DNA of 64,000 nt from an uncultured bacterium. Its GTDB lineage: Bacteria > Bacillota > Clostridia > Oscillospirales > Oscillospiraceae. The notes beneath the pieces are model-generated. The model did not search any database and had not been told where the DNA came from. It saw only the letters and a program-made list of their open reading frames with translations. Each line of letters begins with the position of its first letter. The stretch's first letter is position 1. The stretch is from positions 1-64,000 of the forward strand of contig CAOKLO010000003.1 of assembly GCA_948469375.1 (NCBI GenBank). The letters run 5' to 3'. The translations under genes and the position numbers were made by a program. Below, one piece after another: positions 1 through 8,441 of the stretch.

Positions 1-737
1 CACAGGGTCAGGCAGTTATAGGGGTCGTCCACCATGGACAGGAAGCGGTCGATGGATGGCCCGTCCACCAGCAGCCGGGGCAGGCCGAAGATGTCCCAGG
101 GGGGATCGTCCATGTGCACCGCCATCTTGATGTCGCACTCATGGCAGGTGGGCATGATGGCCTCCAGGAAGTACTTGAAGTTGTCCCACAGCTTCTCCTT
201 AGTGACGGGGCGGTACTTCTCAAACAGCTCGTCCAGCTTCGCCATCCGCGACCGCTCCCAGCCCGGGAACGTCATGTGGTACTTTTCCGTGAAGGACATG
301 ACGTAGTCTGCCATCTCCCGGGGATCCTGCTTGATTTTTGCCGCCTCGTAATAGAGGGCGGTGGAGCCGTCCCCCACGGGGTGGAACAGGTCGGTGCGGG
401 TCCAGTCGAACACCGGCATGAAGTTGTAGCAGATCACCTTCACCCCGAAGGGCGCCAGGTTGCGGATAGTCTGCTTGTAGTTCTCGATATACTGGTCCCG
501 GGTGGGAAGGCCGATCTTGATGTCGTCGTGGACGTTCACCGACTCCACCACGTCCATGTTGAAGCCGTACTCGTCCAGCTGCTTCTTGACGGCGGCGATC
601 TCGTCGGGCTGCCACACCTCCCCCGGCATCTTGTCGTGGAGCGCCCAGACGATGCCCTCCACCCCCGGGATCTGCTTGATGTCGGACAGCTTGATCTGAT
701 CGTTGCCCTCGCCGTACCAGCGCCAGGTCATTTTCAT
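1..737 (-). CDS. uxuA: Mannonate dehydratase, partial at window edge
   Basis: Encodes the N-terminal ~245 residues of a UxuA-type D-mannonate dehydratase, which converts D-mannonate to 2-keto-3-deoxygluconate in glucuronate catabolism. The start MKMTWRWYGEGND, the segment PGVEGIVWALHD and the later VICYNFMPVFDWTRTDL and MAVHMDDPPWDIFGLPR stretches are hallmark UxuA sequence. The ATG at 737 follows a GGAGGAG ribosome site. The reading frame is open to base 1, so the C-terminus lies outside the window. It is the last visible gene of a long pentose/uronate operon and suggests that uronic acid side chains (for example from glucuronoxylan or arabinogalactan) are part of the substrate. Confidence 0.93.
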   Translation of the reverse strand, partial: MKMTWRWYGEGNDQIKLSDIKQIPGVEGIVWALHDKMPGEVWQPDEIAAVKKQLDEYGFNMDVVESVNVHDDIKIGLPTRDQYIENYKQTIRNLAPFGVKVICYNFMPVFDWTRTDLFHPVGDGSTALYYEAAKIKQDPREMADYVMSFTEKYHMTFPGWERSRMAKLDELFEKYRPVTKEKLWDNFKYFLEAIMPTCHECDIKMAVHMDDPPWDIFGLPRLLVDGPSIDRFLSMVDDPYNCLTL

Positions 738-778
738 GCGATTTTCTCCTCCAATAAGGTCTTATGTAGTTAGCCAAA

Positions 779-1714
779 TCAGCCATGCGCCGCTTCCGCA
801 ATATGCCCCGCACACAACCCGAACTGCTCCAACAGTGCCCCGGCAGGGCCGGAGTGTCCGAACTCGTCGTTGACGCCGATGCGCTCCACAGGGCAGGGCA
901 AGCCGTGCTTTGCGATGACGGCGCACACCGCCTCGCCCAGTCCGCCGATGATGGAGTGCTCCTCACAGGTGACGAGCCTGCCGCACTCCTTTGCCGCTTT
1001 CAGTACCAGACCCTCGTCCAGCGGCTTGATGGTGGCCATGTCGATGACACGGGCGCTGATACCCTGCTGGGCCAGCAGCTCGGCAGCTTCCAGCGCCTCC
1101 GCCACCAGCAGGCCGTTGGCAATGAGGGCCACATCGGAACCCTCCCGCAGGACTTCACCTTTCCCAATCTCAAAAGTGAAACGGTCTGCGTCGTGGATGA
1201 CCGGCGCGCCGTACCGGCTGAACCGCATATAGACGGGGCCTTGGTGCTCATAGGCGGCCCACACCATGGCTTTGGTCTCCACGTCGTCTGCCGGTGACAT
1301 CACCACCATGCCGGGGATGGAGCGCATCAGCGCAAAGTCCTCACAGCACTGGTGGCTGGCCCCGTCCTCGCCTACGGAGATGCCGCCATGGGTGGCGCCG
1401 ATCTTCACGTTCAGGTGGGGGTAACCGATGGAGTTGCGCACCTGCTCAAAGGCCCGCCCCGCCGCGAACATGGCAAAGCTGCTGGCAAAGGGCACATACC
1501 CCGTGGTAGACAGCCCCGCCGCCACGCACATCATGTCGCTCTCCGCGATGCCGCAGTCAAAGTGGCGGTCTGGGAACGCCTTTTTGAAGATCTCCGTCTT
1601 GGTGGCGTTGGCCAGGTCGGCGTCCAGCACCACCACATCGGGATGGGCTGCCCCCAATTCCTTCAGCGTCTCGCCGTAGCTCTGCCGGGTGGCGACTTTT
1701 TTCACATCTGCCAT
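779..1714 (-). CDS. Transketolase, C-terminal subunit
   Basis: A 311-residue protein matching the pyrimidine-binding plus C-terminal domains of transketolase. It needs the N-terminal subunit encoded next door to form the thiamine-diphosphate enzyme. The CGIAESDMM segment carries the conserved glutamate (about E58) that activates the cofactor, followed by GATHGGISVGEDGASHQ, typical of the family. Its start lies 1 base after the stop of the upstream N-terminal subunit, indicating translational coupling. In this operon it would take D-xylulose 5-phosphate made by XylB or AraD into the pentose phosphate pathway. Split transketolases are common in Firmicutes. Confidence 0.95.
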   Translation of the reverse strand: MADVKKVATRQSYGETLKELGAAHPDVVVLDADLANATKTEIFKKAFPDRHFDCGIAESDMMCVAAGLSTTGYVPFASSFAMFAAGRAFEQVRNSIGYPHLNVKIGATHGGISVGEDGASHQCCEDFALMRSIPGMVVMSPADDVETKAMVWAAYEHQGPVYMRFSRYGAPVIHDADRFTFEIGKGEVLREGSDVALIANGLLVAEALEAAELLAQQGISARVIDMATIKPLDEGLVLKAAKECGRLVTCEEHSIIGGLGEAVCAVIAKHGLPCPVERIGVNDEFGHSGPAGALLEQFGLCAGHIAEAAHG

Positions 1715-1715
1715 T

Positions 1716-2561
1716 TCAAACCGCCTCCAGTTCCGCCAGCTGAGCGCTCAGCTCCGCCATGCCCCGGGCATACTCCTCGTCGTTGGGGGCCTTGCCGTGC
1801 CAGCCCACCTGACCCTCCATGTAGCTCACGCCCTTGCCCTTGGTCGTCTCCAGCACGATGGCGGAGGGCTTGCCCTTGATCTGCCGGGCAGCGTCAAAGG
1901 CCTTTTCCATAGCCTGGAAGTCGTGTCCGTCGATCTGGAACACATTCAGCCCAAAGGCCCGCAGTTTATCCGGGATGGAGCCCAGCCCCATCACTTTCTC
2001 GTTGGGGCCGTCGATTTGGAGGCCGTTGTGGTCGATAATGACTCCCAGGTTATCCAGCTTGTAGTGGGCCGCGAACATCAGCGCCTCCCAGACTTGGCCC
2101 TCCTGCATCTCGCCGTCGCCCAGCAGGGTGTACACCCGGGCGGGGCTGCCCTGCTTTTTCAGCCCCAAGGCCATGCCGCAGGCGCAGGACACGCCCTGCC
2201 CCAGCGACCCGGTAGACATATCCACGCCGGGGACGGTGTTCATGTTGGGGTGGCCCTGCAAGTAGCTGCCGATATGGCGCAGGGTGGGCAGGTCGTCCAC
2301 CGGGAAAAACCCCCGGTTGGCCAGTGCTGAATACAGCCCCGGCGCGGTGTGGCCCTTGGACAGCACAAAACGGTCACGCTCGGGTATTTTTGGCTGCTTG
2401 GGATCGATGTTCAATTCCTTGAAGTACAGGTAGGTGAACACGTCGGAGGCGGACAGGCTGCCGCCGGGGTGCCCCGCCTTGGCCCCATGGGTAGCGGTGA
2501 GCACGCCCATGCGCACTTTGCAGGCGGCGATTTGCAGCCGTTTTTCCTCATTCTTTGTCAT
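1716..2561 (-). CDS. Transketolase, N-terminal subunit
   Basis: A 281-residue thiamine-diphosphate-binding half of a split transketolase. The motif GDGEMQEGQVWEA (from about residue 148) is the cofactor/Mg-binding signature, and SKGHTAPGLY and GSLGQG are also conserved. An upstream in-frame extension exists, but the ATG at 2561 was chosen because AAGGAG sits 9 bases before it, overlapping the stop of araD, and because family members start at this point (MTKNEEKRLQIAACKVR). It works with the C-terminal subunit immediately downstream. Confidence 0.94.
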   Translation of the reverse strand: MTKNEEKRLQIAACKVRMGVLTATHGAKAGHPGGSLSASDVFTYLYFKELNIDPKQPKIPERDRFVLSKGHTAPGLYSALANRGFFPVDDLPTLRHIGSYLQGHPNMNTVPGVDMSTGSLGQGVSCACGMALGLKKQGSPARVYTLLGDGEMQEGQVWEALMFAAHYKLDNLGVIIDHNGLQIDGPNEKVMGLGSIPDKLRAFGLNVFQIDGHDFQAMEKAFDAARQIKGKPSAIVLETTKGKGVSYMEGQVGWHGKAPNDEEYARGMAELSAQLAELEAV

Positions 2562-2577
2562 AGTTAGGATCTCCTTT

Positions 2578-3276
2578 TCAGCCTTGACCATAGTAAGCTC
2601 CTGGGCCATGCTTTCGGAAGTAGTGTTTATCCTGGATGCGTTGGGGGGCGGGGGCGGCGGAGGGCCGCACCTGCCGGGTGAGCAGGGCCATCTTCGCCAC
2701 CTCCTCCAGCACCACCGCATGGTACACCGCTTGGGCCGGGTCTTTGCCCCAGGTGAAGGGCCCGTGGCTGGCACAGATCACGCCGGGGACGGCGGTGGGC
2801 TCGATGCACCGCTCCTGGAAAGTCTCGATGATAACTACGCCCGTGTTTTTCTCGTAATCCTCCTCCAGCTCCCCCTGGGTCAGGTGGCGGGCGCAGGGGA
2901 TGGAGCCGTAGAAGTAGTCAGCGTGGGTGGTGCCGAAGCAGGGGATGTCCTCCCCCGCCTGGGCCCAGGCCACCGCGTGGGGGCTGTGGGTGTGGACAAT
3001 GCCGCCGATGCCGGGGAACGCCTTGTAAAGTTCGATGTGGGTCTTGGTGTCGCTGGAGGGCTTCCATCTGCCCTCCACCCGTTCCCCGGTCTCCAGGCTT
3101 ACCACCACCATGTCGTCGGCGGTCATGCCGCCGTACTCCACCCCTGAGGGCTTGATGACCATCAGGCCCTTTTCGCGATCCACTCCGGACACATTGCCCC
3201 AGGTGAAGGTGACGAGACCGTGTTTGGGAAGCAATAAATTGGCCTCACAGACCGCTTTTTTCAGTTCTTCCTGCAT
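2578..3276 (-). CDS. araD: L-ribulose-5-phosphate 4-epimerase
   Basis: A class II aldolase-fold epimerase that converts L-ribulose 5-phosphate to D-xylulose 5-phosphate, the last step of L-arabinose catabolism. The length (232) equals E. coli AraD (231). Zinc ligands are visible as HTH (H95, H97) and the later SHGPF histidine (about H171). The substrate-binding segment GNVSG and the SSD at about 74-76 are present. It abuts the kinase gene upstream with no gap and feeds transketolase downstream, so its role in a pentose operon is secure. Confidence 0.95.
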   Translation of the reverse strand: MQEELKKAVCEANLLLPKHGLVTFTWGNVSGVDREKGLMVIKPSGVEYGGMTADDMVVVSLETGERVEGRWKPSSDTKTHIELYKAFPGIGGIVHTHSPHAVAWAQAGEDIPCFGTTHADYFYGSIPCARHLTQGELEEDYEKNTGVVIIETFQERCIEPTAVPGVICASHGPFTWGKDPAQAVYHAVVLEEVAKMALLTRQVRPSAAPAPQRIQDKHYFRKHGPGAYYGQG

Positions 3277-4806
3277 TTACAGCACCTCCACCGCTTTACA
3301 CTCCACGTGGAGCAAAGCCTGATACCGCTCCATGTAGGCGTTGAAGCCGTCCACCGTCTCTCCGTCCGGCTCGACGGTGGAGCCGGACACGCCCGCGAAT
3401 ACGTGCTTGTTCAAGTAGTCCTCCAACGTCTCGCCGTCCGATTTCCACACCCGATAGGCGGCCAGCAGCGCCATACCGTAGGGGCCGCCCTCCCCGGCGG
3501 TGTCCATGCAGGTCACCGGGGCGCTGCAGGCGGCGGCCAGATACTTCTGGCCCACCAGCGGGGTTTTGAACAGCCCACCGTGGCCGGTCAGCGAGTCGAT
3601 AGCAACCCCCTCCGCCGCCAGGATGTCCATACCGATTTTCAGCGTGGCCAGGGTGGAGTAGAGCTGGGCGCGGAAGAAGTTGGCCAGGGTGAATCTGCTC
3701 TCCGGCATCCGCACTACCAGGGGCCGCCCCGCATCCATGTGGGTGACGCCCTCCCCCGCCAGATAGTTGCAGACGGTAACGCCGCCGCAGTCCGGATCGC
3801 CGTCCAGGCTCTTTTGGTACAGCCGGGTGAACAGCTCGCCGGCGGGGGGCGCGGCCCCGAACAGCTCCGCCGTCTCCCGCAGCACCCCAGCCCAGGCATT
3901 GGTATCGTTGGTACAGTTGTTGCAGTGCACCATGGCCACCGGAGCCCCGGTGGGGGTGGTGACCAGGTCGATCTCCTCATAGACCTTGGACAGCGGCCGT
4001 TCCAGCACCACCATGGAGAAGATGGAGGTGCCCGCCGACACGTTGCCCGTCCGGGGGGCCACGGCGTTGGTGGCGGCCATGCCGGTGCCCGCGTCGCCCT
4101 CGGCGGGGGCAAAGGGGATGCCAGGAGTAAGCAGGTTGTCCAGCAGGGCCGCGCCCCGTTCGGTGAGCGCGCCCGCGTCCGCGCCGGCAGAGAGAACCCG
4201 GGGCAGTACATTTGCCAGCGTCCAGGGCAAATCGCGGGACTTCACCAACCCGTTAAACTTCTCCATCATTTCCCCGTCGTAGTCCAGGGCCTTGCTGTTG
4301 ATGGGGAACATACCGCTGGCTTCGCCCACACCCACGGCGTTGACGCCGGTGAGCATATAATGGACGTACCCCGCCAGGGTGGTGATGTGGGCAATCTGGG
4401 GAACGTGGGGTTCCTCGTTCAGAATGGCCTGGTAGAGGTGGGCGATGGACCACCTCTGGGGAATGTTGAAGCCGAACAGGGCCGTCAATTCCGCCGCCGC
4501 TTGCCCCGTGATGGTGTTCTGCCAGGTGCGGAAGGGCGTCAGCAGGTTCCAGTCCACGTCAAAAGCCAGATAGCCGTGCATCATGCCGGATATGCCCATG
4601 GCGCAGACGGTCTCCCGGTGCTCTACCCCGGACAGGGTGGCCTTCAGGCCCTTCCACACCTCGTCCAGGGAGTAGGTCCACACGCCATTTTCGTAGCTGG
4701 ACGCCCAGATGTAGTCCCCGGAGGACACAGGGGTATGCTGTCCATCGACGGCCACTGCCTTGATGCGGGTGGAACCCAATTCGATGCCAAGACAAAGTTT
4801 TTCCAT
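3277..4806 (-). CDS. FGGY-family carbohydrate kinase, probable L-ribulokinase
   Basis: A sugar kinase of about 509 residues with the FGGY N-terminal phosphate loop (LGIELGSTRIKAVAVDG) and a catalytic aspartate segment (PAEGDAGTGMAATNAV). It is not a typical AraB. Its place between an arabinose-type isomerase and AraD argues that it phosphorylates L-ribulose, but this is from context. An in-frame TTG at 4815 would overlap the upstream stop. The ATG at 4806 is preferred because GGGG lies 9 bases ahead and because the family begins MEKLCLGIELGSTRIKA. An FGGY kinase for another ketose is possible. Confidence 0.85.
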   Translation of the reverse strand: MEKLCLGIELGSTRIKAVAVDGQHTPVSSGDYIWASSYENGVWTYSLDEVWKGLKATLSGVEHRETVCAMGISGMMHGYLAFDVDWNLLTPFRTWQNTITGQAAAELTALFGFNIPQRWSIAHLYQAILNEEPHVPQIAHITTLAGYVHYMLTGVNAVGVGEASGMFPINSKALDYDGEMMEKFNGLVKSRDLPWTLANVLPRVLSAGADAGALTERGAALLDNLLTPGIPFAPAEGDAGTGMAATNAVAPRTGNVSAGTSIFSMVVLERPLSKVYEEIDLVTTPTGAPVAMVHCNNCTNDTNAWAGVLRETAELFGAAPPAGELFTRLYQKSLDGDPDCGGVTVCNYLAGEGVTHMDAGRPLVVRMPESRFTLANFFRAQLYSTLATLKIGMDILAAEGVAIDSLTGHGGLFKTPLVGQKYLAAACSAPVTCMDTAGEGGPYGMALLAAYRVWKSDGETLEDYLNKHVFAGVSGSTVEPDGETVDGFNAYMERYQALLHVECKAVEVL

Positions 4807-4811
4807 GGCGC

Positions 4812-6287
4812 TCAACCCCAGGGGTTCTCGGTGGGATAGGGCAGGGATTTGGGCTGATTATAGGCGATATCCTGCACCCCCAGGAACTTGAACACCTCGA
4901 ACAGCGCCTTGCCGTAGTGGCCAAAGGCCACCGCCCCGTGGTGGGGGTAGCGCTTCTGGATCAGCACATGGCGGTAAAACCGGCCCATCTCGTGGATGGC
5001 AAACACGCCGATTCCGCCGAAGCTGCCGGTCTTGACGGGCAGCACCTCGCCCTGGGCGATGTAGGAGCGGAGATTTCCCTCGCTGTCGCACTGGAGGCGG
5101 TAGAAGGTGATGTCAGAGGGCGCAATGTCCGCCTCCAGGGTACCACGGGTGAAGTCGGGGTCGCTGTCCTGGGGCTCCAGCAGGCGGTGCTGGATGAGCT
5201 GGTACTTCACCGCCCGGTCTGCGCACAGCTTGCAGGCGGGGGTGTTGCCGCAGTGGAAGCCCATGAAGGTGTCGGTGAGCTGGTAGTCGTATCTGCCCTT
5301 GATCTGCTCCTCCCACATCTGGGCCGGGACGGAGTTGTTGATGTCCAGCAGGGTCACGGCGTCGCCGGACACACAAGCCCCGATGTACTCGCTGAGTGCG
5401 CCGTAGATGTCAACCTCGCAGGCCACGGGAATGCCACGGGCCGCCAGCCGGGAGTTGACGTAGCAGGGCTCAAACCCGAACTGGCTGGGGAATGCGGGCC
5501 AGCACTTGTCGGCGAAGGCCACGTACTTGCGGCTGCCCTTGTGGTTCTCCGCCCAATCGAGGAGGGTCAGCTCGAACTGGGCCATGCGCTCGCCCAAATC
5601 GGGATAGTAGCGGCCCTCGCCCATTTCCTCGGCCATTTCCGCACAGATGGCAGGGATCCGGGGGTCGCCTGCGTGCTCCTTGTAGCTCACCAGCAGATCC
5701 AACTCGGAGTTCTCCTCGATCTCCACGCCGATCTCGTACAGGCCCTTGATGGGGGCGTTGCAGGCGAAAAAATCCTGGGGACGGGGGCCGAAGGTGATGA
5801 TCTTCAGGTTTTTCACACCGATGACCGCCCTTGCGATGGGCACGAAGTCCGCAATCATTTTGGTGATGTCCTCCGCCGTGCCCACGGGGTACTCCGGGAT
5901 GTAGCCCTTCAGATGGCGCATCCCCAGGTTGTAGGAGCAGTTGAGCATACCGCAGTAGGCGTCGCCGCGCCCATTGATGAGGTCGCCGTCCCCCTCGGCG
6001 GCGGCCACGAACATACAGGGGCCGTCAAAGTTTTTGGCAATGAGGGTCTCGGGGGTCTCGGGGCCGAAATTGCCCAGGAACACCACCAGGGCGTTGCAGC
6101 CGTGCTCGTTCACATCGGCCAAGGCTTTCAGCATATCCAGCTCGTTCTCAACGGTGACAGGGCACTCGTAGAGGTCGCCCGCATAGGCGGCTTTGATGGC
6201 GGCGCGGCGCTTCTCGCTCAGGGCGATGGGGAAGCAGTCCCGGGAGACAGCGATGAGGCCAAGTTTTACGTCAGGGATGTTTTTCAT
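4812..6287 (-). CDS. L-arabinose/L-fucose isomerase family protein
   Basis: A 491-residue aldose-ketose isomerase of the fucose/arabinose isomerase superfamily. The middle segment ACEVDIYGALSEYIGA and the C-terminal PHHGAVAFGHYGKALFE are of FucI/AraA type, with metal-ligand candidates at the CEVD glutamate and the PHHG histidines. It diverges from classical AraA along most of its length and is shorter than E. coli FucI. Its genomic position upstream of a ribulokinase-like kinase and AraD suggests that it converts L-arabinose to L-ribulose. The start ATG has a GGAGGAAA ribosome site. Substrate is inferred from neighbours, and L-fucose or another aldose cannot be excluded. Confidence 0.85.
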   Translation of the reverse strand: MKNIPDVKLGLIAVSRDCFPIALSEKRRAAIKAAYAGDLYECPVTVENELDMLKALADVNEHGCNALVVFLGNFGPETPETLIAKNFDGPCMFVAAAEGDGDLINGRGDAYCGMLNCSYNLGMRHLKGYIPEYPVGTAEDITKMIADFVPIARAVIGVKNLKIITFGPRPQDFFACNAPIKGLYEIGVEIEENSELDLLVSYKEHAGDPRIPAICAEMAEEMGEGRYYPDLGERMAQFELTLLDWAENHKGSRKYVAFADKCWPAFPSQFGFEPCYVNSRLAARGIPVACEVDIYGALSEYIGACVSGDAVTLLDINNSVPAQMWEEQIKGRYDYQLTDTFMGFHCGNTPACKLCADRAVKYQLIQHRLLEPQDSDPDFTRGTLEADIAPSDITFYRLQCDSEGNLRSYIAQGEVLPVKTGSFGGIGVFAIHEMGRFYRHVLIQKRYPHHGAVAFGHYGKALFEVFKFLGVQDIAYNQPKSLPYPTENPWG

Positions 6288-6304
6288 GATGTTTTCCTCC
6301 TATA

Positions 6305-6940
6305 TCAAATATCGTTGGCAATGTCGTTGTTGTCGCCGGACAGCCGGACGGCGGCGCCTTGTCCGGCCTCGGCGCTGTCCTCATGGGCCAGCAGCCACTT
6401 GTTCCGGGCCCAGAGCAGTTGATCCTCCTCTGTTATGGCCTTGATGGCGGGTTTTGCCTCGTTGGTGCCCCGGGGCAGCGCCACCGCCACCCGGAAGCCC
6501 TCGGTCTCGTCGGTGTGGCAGGGGGCATAGTGCAAAGTGGTGGCGTACACCTCCACCAACACCCCGGCGGGGACGCGAAACGTCCGGACTTTTGCGGTGT
6601 CCAGCATACCGTCCACGATTTCGTCCTGCTTGGCCAGCAGGAGGATGAAGTCATGGGTGCCCACGTTAAACTCGCTGTCCCGGTGGTACTCCAGGCAGTT
6701 CAATTTGGTGTTGCGGCCCCAGCACATCCCCAGCTGGACGGGCATCCCGCCGTAGGCGTTGGCGCCAAACAGTTCAAAGATGGGCAGGGCCTCCAGCTCA
6801 GGAATGGCGGGCTGGTAGGTGGTGCCACTTTCCGGCAAGGGGATGGCTTTCATGGCCGCCAGCAGGCCATCCAGCTTATAGCCCTTATGCACCTGCCCAT
6901 AGGGGGAAAATTCTGCGTCAAATATGCTTTTGATCTCCAT
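6305..6940 (-). CDS. DUF4867-like protein in pentose operon
   Basis: A 211-residue protein resembling the DUF4867 family seen in Firmicute sugar operons. A cupin-like beta fold is likely (EYHRDSEFNVGTHDFILLL, VRTFRVPAGVLVEVYATTLHYAPC). The histidine in EYHRDSE and the later LHYAPCHTDE could bind metal as in cupins, but this is inference. The start at 6940 was chosen because GAGGAGG lies 6 bases upstream, while the in-frame ATG at 6955 lacks a site. It lies between the xylulokinase and isomerase genes, so it may be a sugar mutarotase, isomerase accessory or regulator. No function is assigned. Confidence 0.75.
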   Translation of the reverse strand: MEIKSIFDAEFSPYGQVHKGYKLDGLLAAMKAIPLPESGTTYQPAIPELEALPIFELFGANAYGGMPVQLGMCWGRNTKLNCLEYHRDSEFNVGTHDFILLLAKQDEIVDGMLDTAKVRTFRVPAGVLVEVYATTLHYAPCHTDETEGFRVAVALPRGTNEAKPAIKAITEEDQLLWARNKWLLAHEDSAEAGQGAAVRLSGDNNDIANDI

Positions 6941-6951
6941 GCTTGACCTCC

Positions 6952-8427
6952 TCATTTCAACGCTGGAAACACATTTTTTAGGGCCGGGTAGATTTGTTGG
7001 AACTTTCGATATCGCTCCTCGTACCGGGCGGTGAGTTCTGCGTCCGGCTCCACGGTCTGGGCCACGTGGATCAGCGTGTCACAGGCGGCCTGGACGCTTT
7101 CAAACGCCCCGCAGCCCACCATGGCCAGCACCGCGCCGCCGTAGCCGGGGCCCTGCTCGGTCTGTGGCAGGGTCAGCGGAATGCCCAGCACGTTGGCGAA
7201 GATGGTCCGCCACAGGGGCGATTTGGCTCCGCCGCCGCAGATCATGCTCTTGGGGATGGACACGCCCAGGGACTTGGCCACCTCGAAGCTGTCCCGGATG
7301 GCAAAAGCCACACCCTCCAGCACCGCCTGGGTGAGGTCGGCGCGGGTGGTGTCCATGCTCATGCCGATGAACGTGCCCCGGGCATTGGTATCGTTGATGG
7401 GGGAGCGCTCGCCCATGAGGTAGGGCAGGAAGAACACCCGGTTTCGGCCCAACTTATCCTTGCCGATGGGCTTTTGCTCGGTTTGGTAATCGCTGATACC
7501 CAAAATGTCCCCGCACCACCACTTGTTGCAGGAGGCAGCGGACAGCATACAGCCCATCAGGTGCCAGCCGCCGTCCGCGTGGGCGAAGGCATGGAGGGCG
7601 TTGTTTGGGTCAACCCCAAACTTGTCCGAGCTGATGAAGATGGTGCCGGACGTGCCCAGCGAAATATTGCACCCGCCCGCGCCCACGACGCCCGTTCCAA
7701 CAGCGGCGGCGGCGTTGTCCCCCGCCCCGGCGCAGACCTTGACTCTCTCGGGTAACCCCAGTTCTTTCGCCACATCGGCTTTCAGGGTTCCCACCGTCTC
7801 CCAGCTCTCGTACAGCTTGGGGAGCTGTTCCTCGGTGACGCCGCAAATTTGACATATTTCCCAACTCCACCGTTTGTCCTCCACGTCCAGCAGGAGCATA
7901 CCCGAGGCGTCGGAATAATCGGTGCAGTGGATACCTGTCAGCTTGTAATTGATGTAGTCCTTTGGAAGCATGATCTTGCGAATCTTGGCGAAGTTTGACC
8001 GCTCGTTCTCCCGCATCCACAGCAGTTTTGGCGCGGTGAAGCCCGCGAAGGCGATGTTGGCGGTATAACGGCTCAGCTTGCCCTTGCCAATCTCGTTGTT
8101 GAGATAGTCCACCTCTTTGGCCGTCCGCCCGTCATTCCACAGGATGGCGGGGCGGATGACCTCATTGTTCTCATCCAACGCCACCAGACCGTGCATCTGG
8201 CCGCCAGCGCCAATGCCAGCGACTTGGGTGGCATCGAAGCCGCGCAGCAGCTCGGGTATGCCCTCGGTCACCGCCCGCCACCAGTCGTCCGGGTTCTGCT
8301 CCGACCAGCCGGGGTGGGGGAAGGACAGGGGGTATTCCTTTGTGACCTCGCTGAGCACCGCGCCGCTCCCGTCCACCAGCAGCAGCTTGCAGGCGGAGGT
8401 GCCAAGATCAATGCCAATATAGAGCAT
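6952..8427 (-). CDS. xylB: Xylulokinase
   Basis: A 491-residue FGGY kinase phosphorylating D-xylulose to D-xylulose 5-phosphate. Typical XylB sequence is present: YIGIDLGTSACKLLLVD at the N-terminus, GIGAGGQMHGLVALD, AILWNDGRT, and GAGDNAAAAVGTG with the catalytic aspartate. A C-terminal glycine-rich ATP site follows (CGGGAKSPLWR). An AAGGAGG site precedes the ATG. It is a different subfamily from the second FGGY kinase at 3277-4806, so the operon can handle both xylulose and ribulose. No xylose isomerase gene is visible in the window. Confidence 0.95.
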   Translation of the reverse strand: MLYIGIDLGTSACKLLLVDGSGAVLSEVTKEYPLSFPHPGWSEQNPDDWWRAVTEGIPELLRGFDATQVAGIGAGGQMHGLVALDENNEVIRPAILWNDGRTAKEVDYLNNEIGKGKLSRYTANIAFAGFTAPKLLWMRENERSNFAKIRKIMLPKDYINYKLTGIHCTDYSDASGMLLLDVEDKRWSWEICQICGVTEEQLPKLYESWETVGTLKADVAKELGLPERVKVCAGAGDNAAAAVGTGVVGAGGCNISLGTSGTIFISSDKFGVDPNNALHAFAHADGGWHLMGCMLSAASCNKWWCGDILGISDYQTEQKPIGKDKLGRNRVFFLPYLMGERSPINDTNARGTFIGMSMDTTRADLTQAVLEGVAFAIRDSFEVAKSLGVSIPKSMICGGGAKSPLWRTIFANVLGIPLTLPQTEQGPGYGGAVLAMVGCGAFESVQAACDTLIHVAQTVEPDAELTARYEERYRKFQQIYPALKNVFPALK

Positions 8428-8441
8428 ATTGTCATCCTCCT

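Noticed and set aside
4807-4815. TTG start for the FGGY kinase overlapping the isomerase stop
   Set aside because: The ATG at 4806 gives the family-typical N-terminus and a better ribosome spacing.
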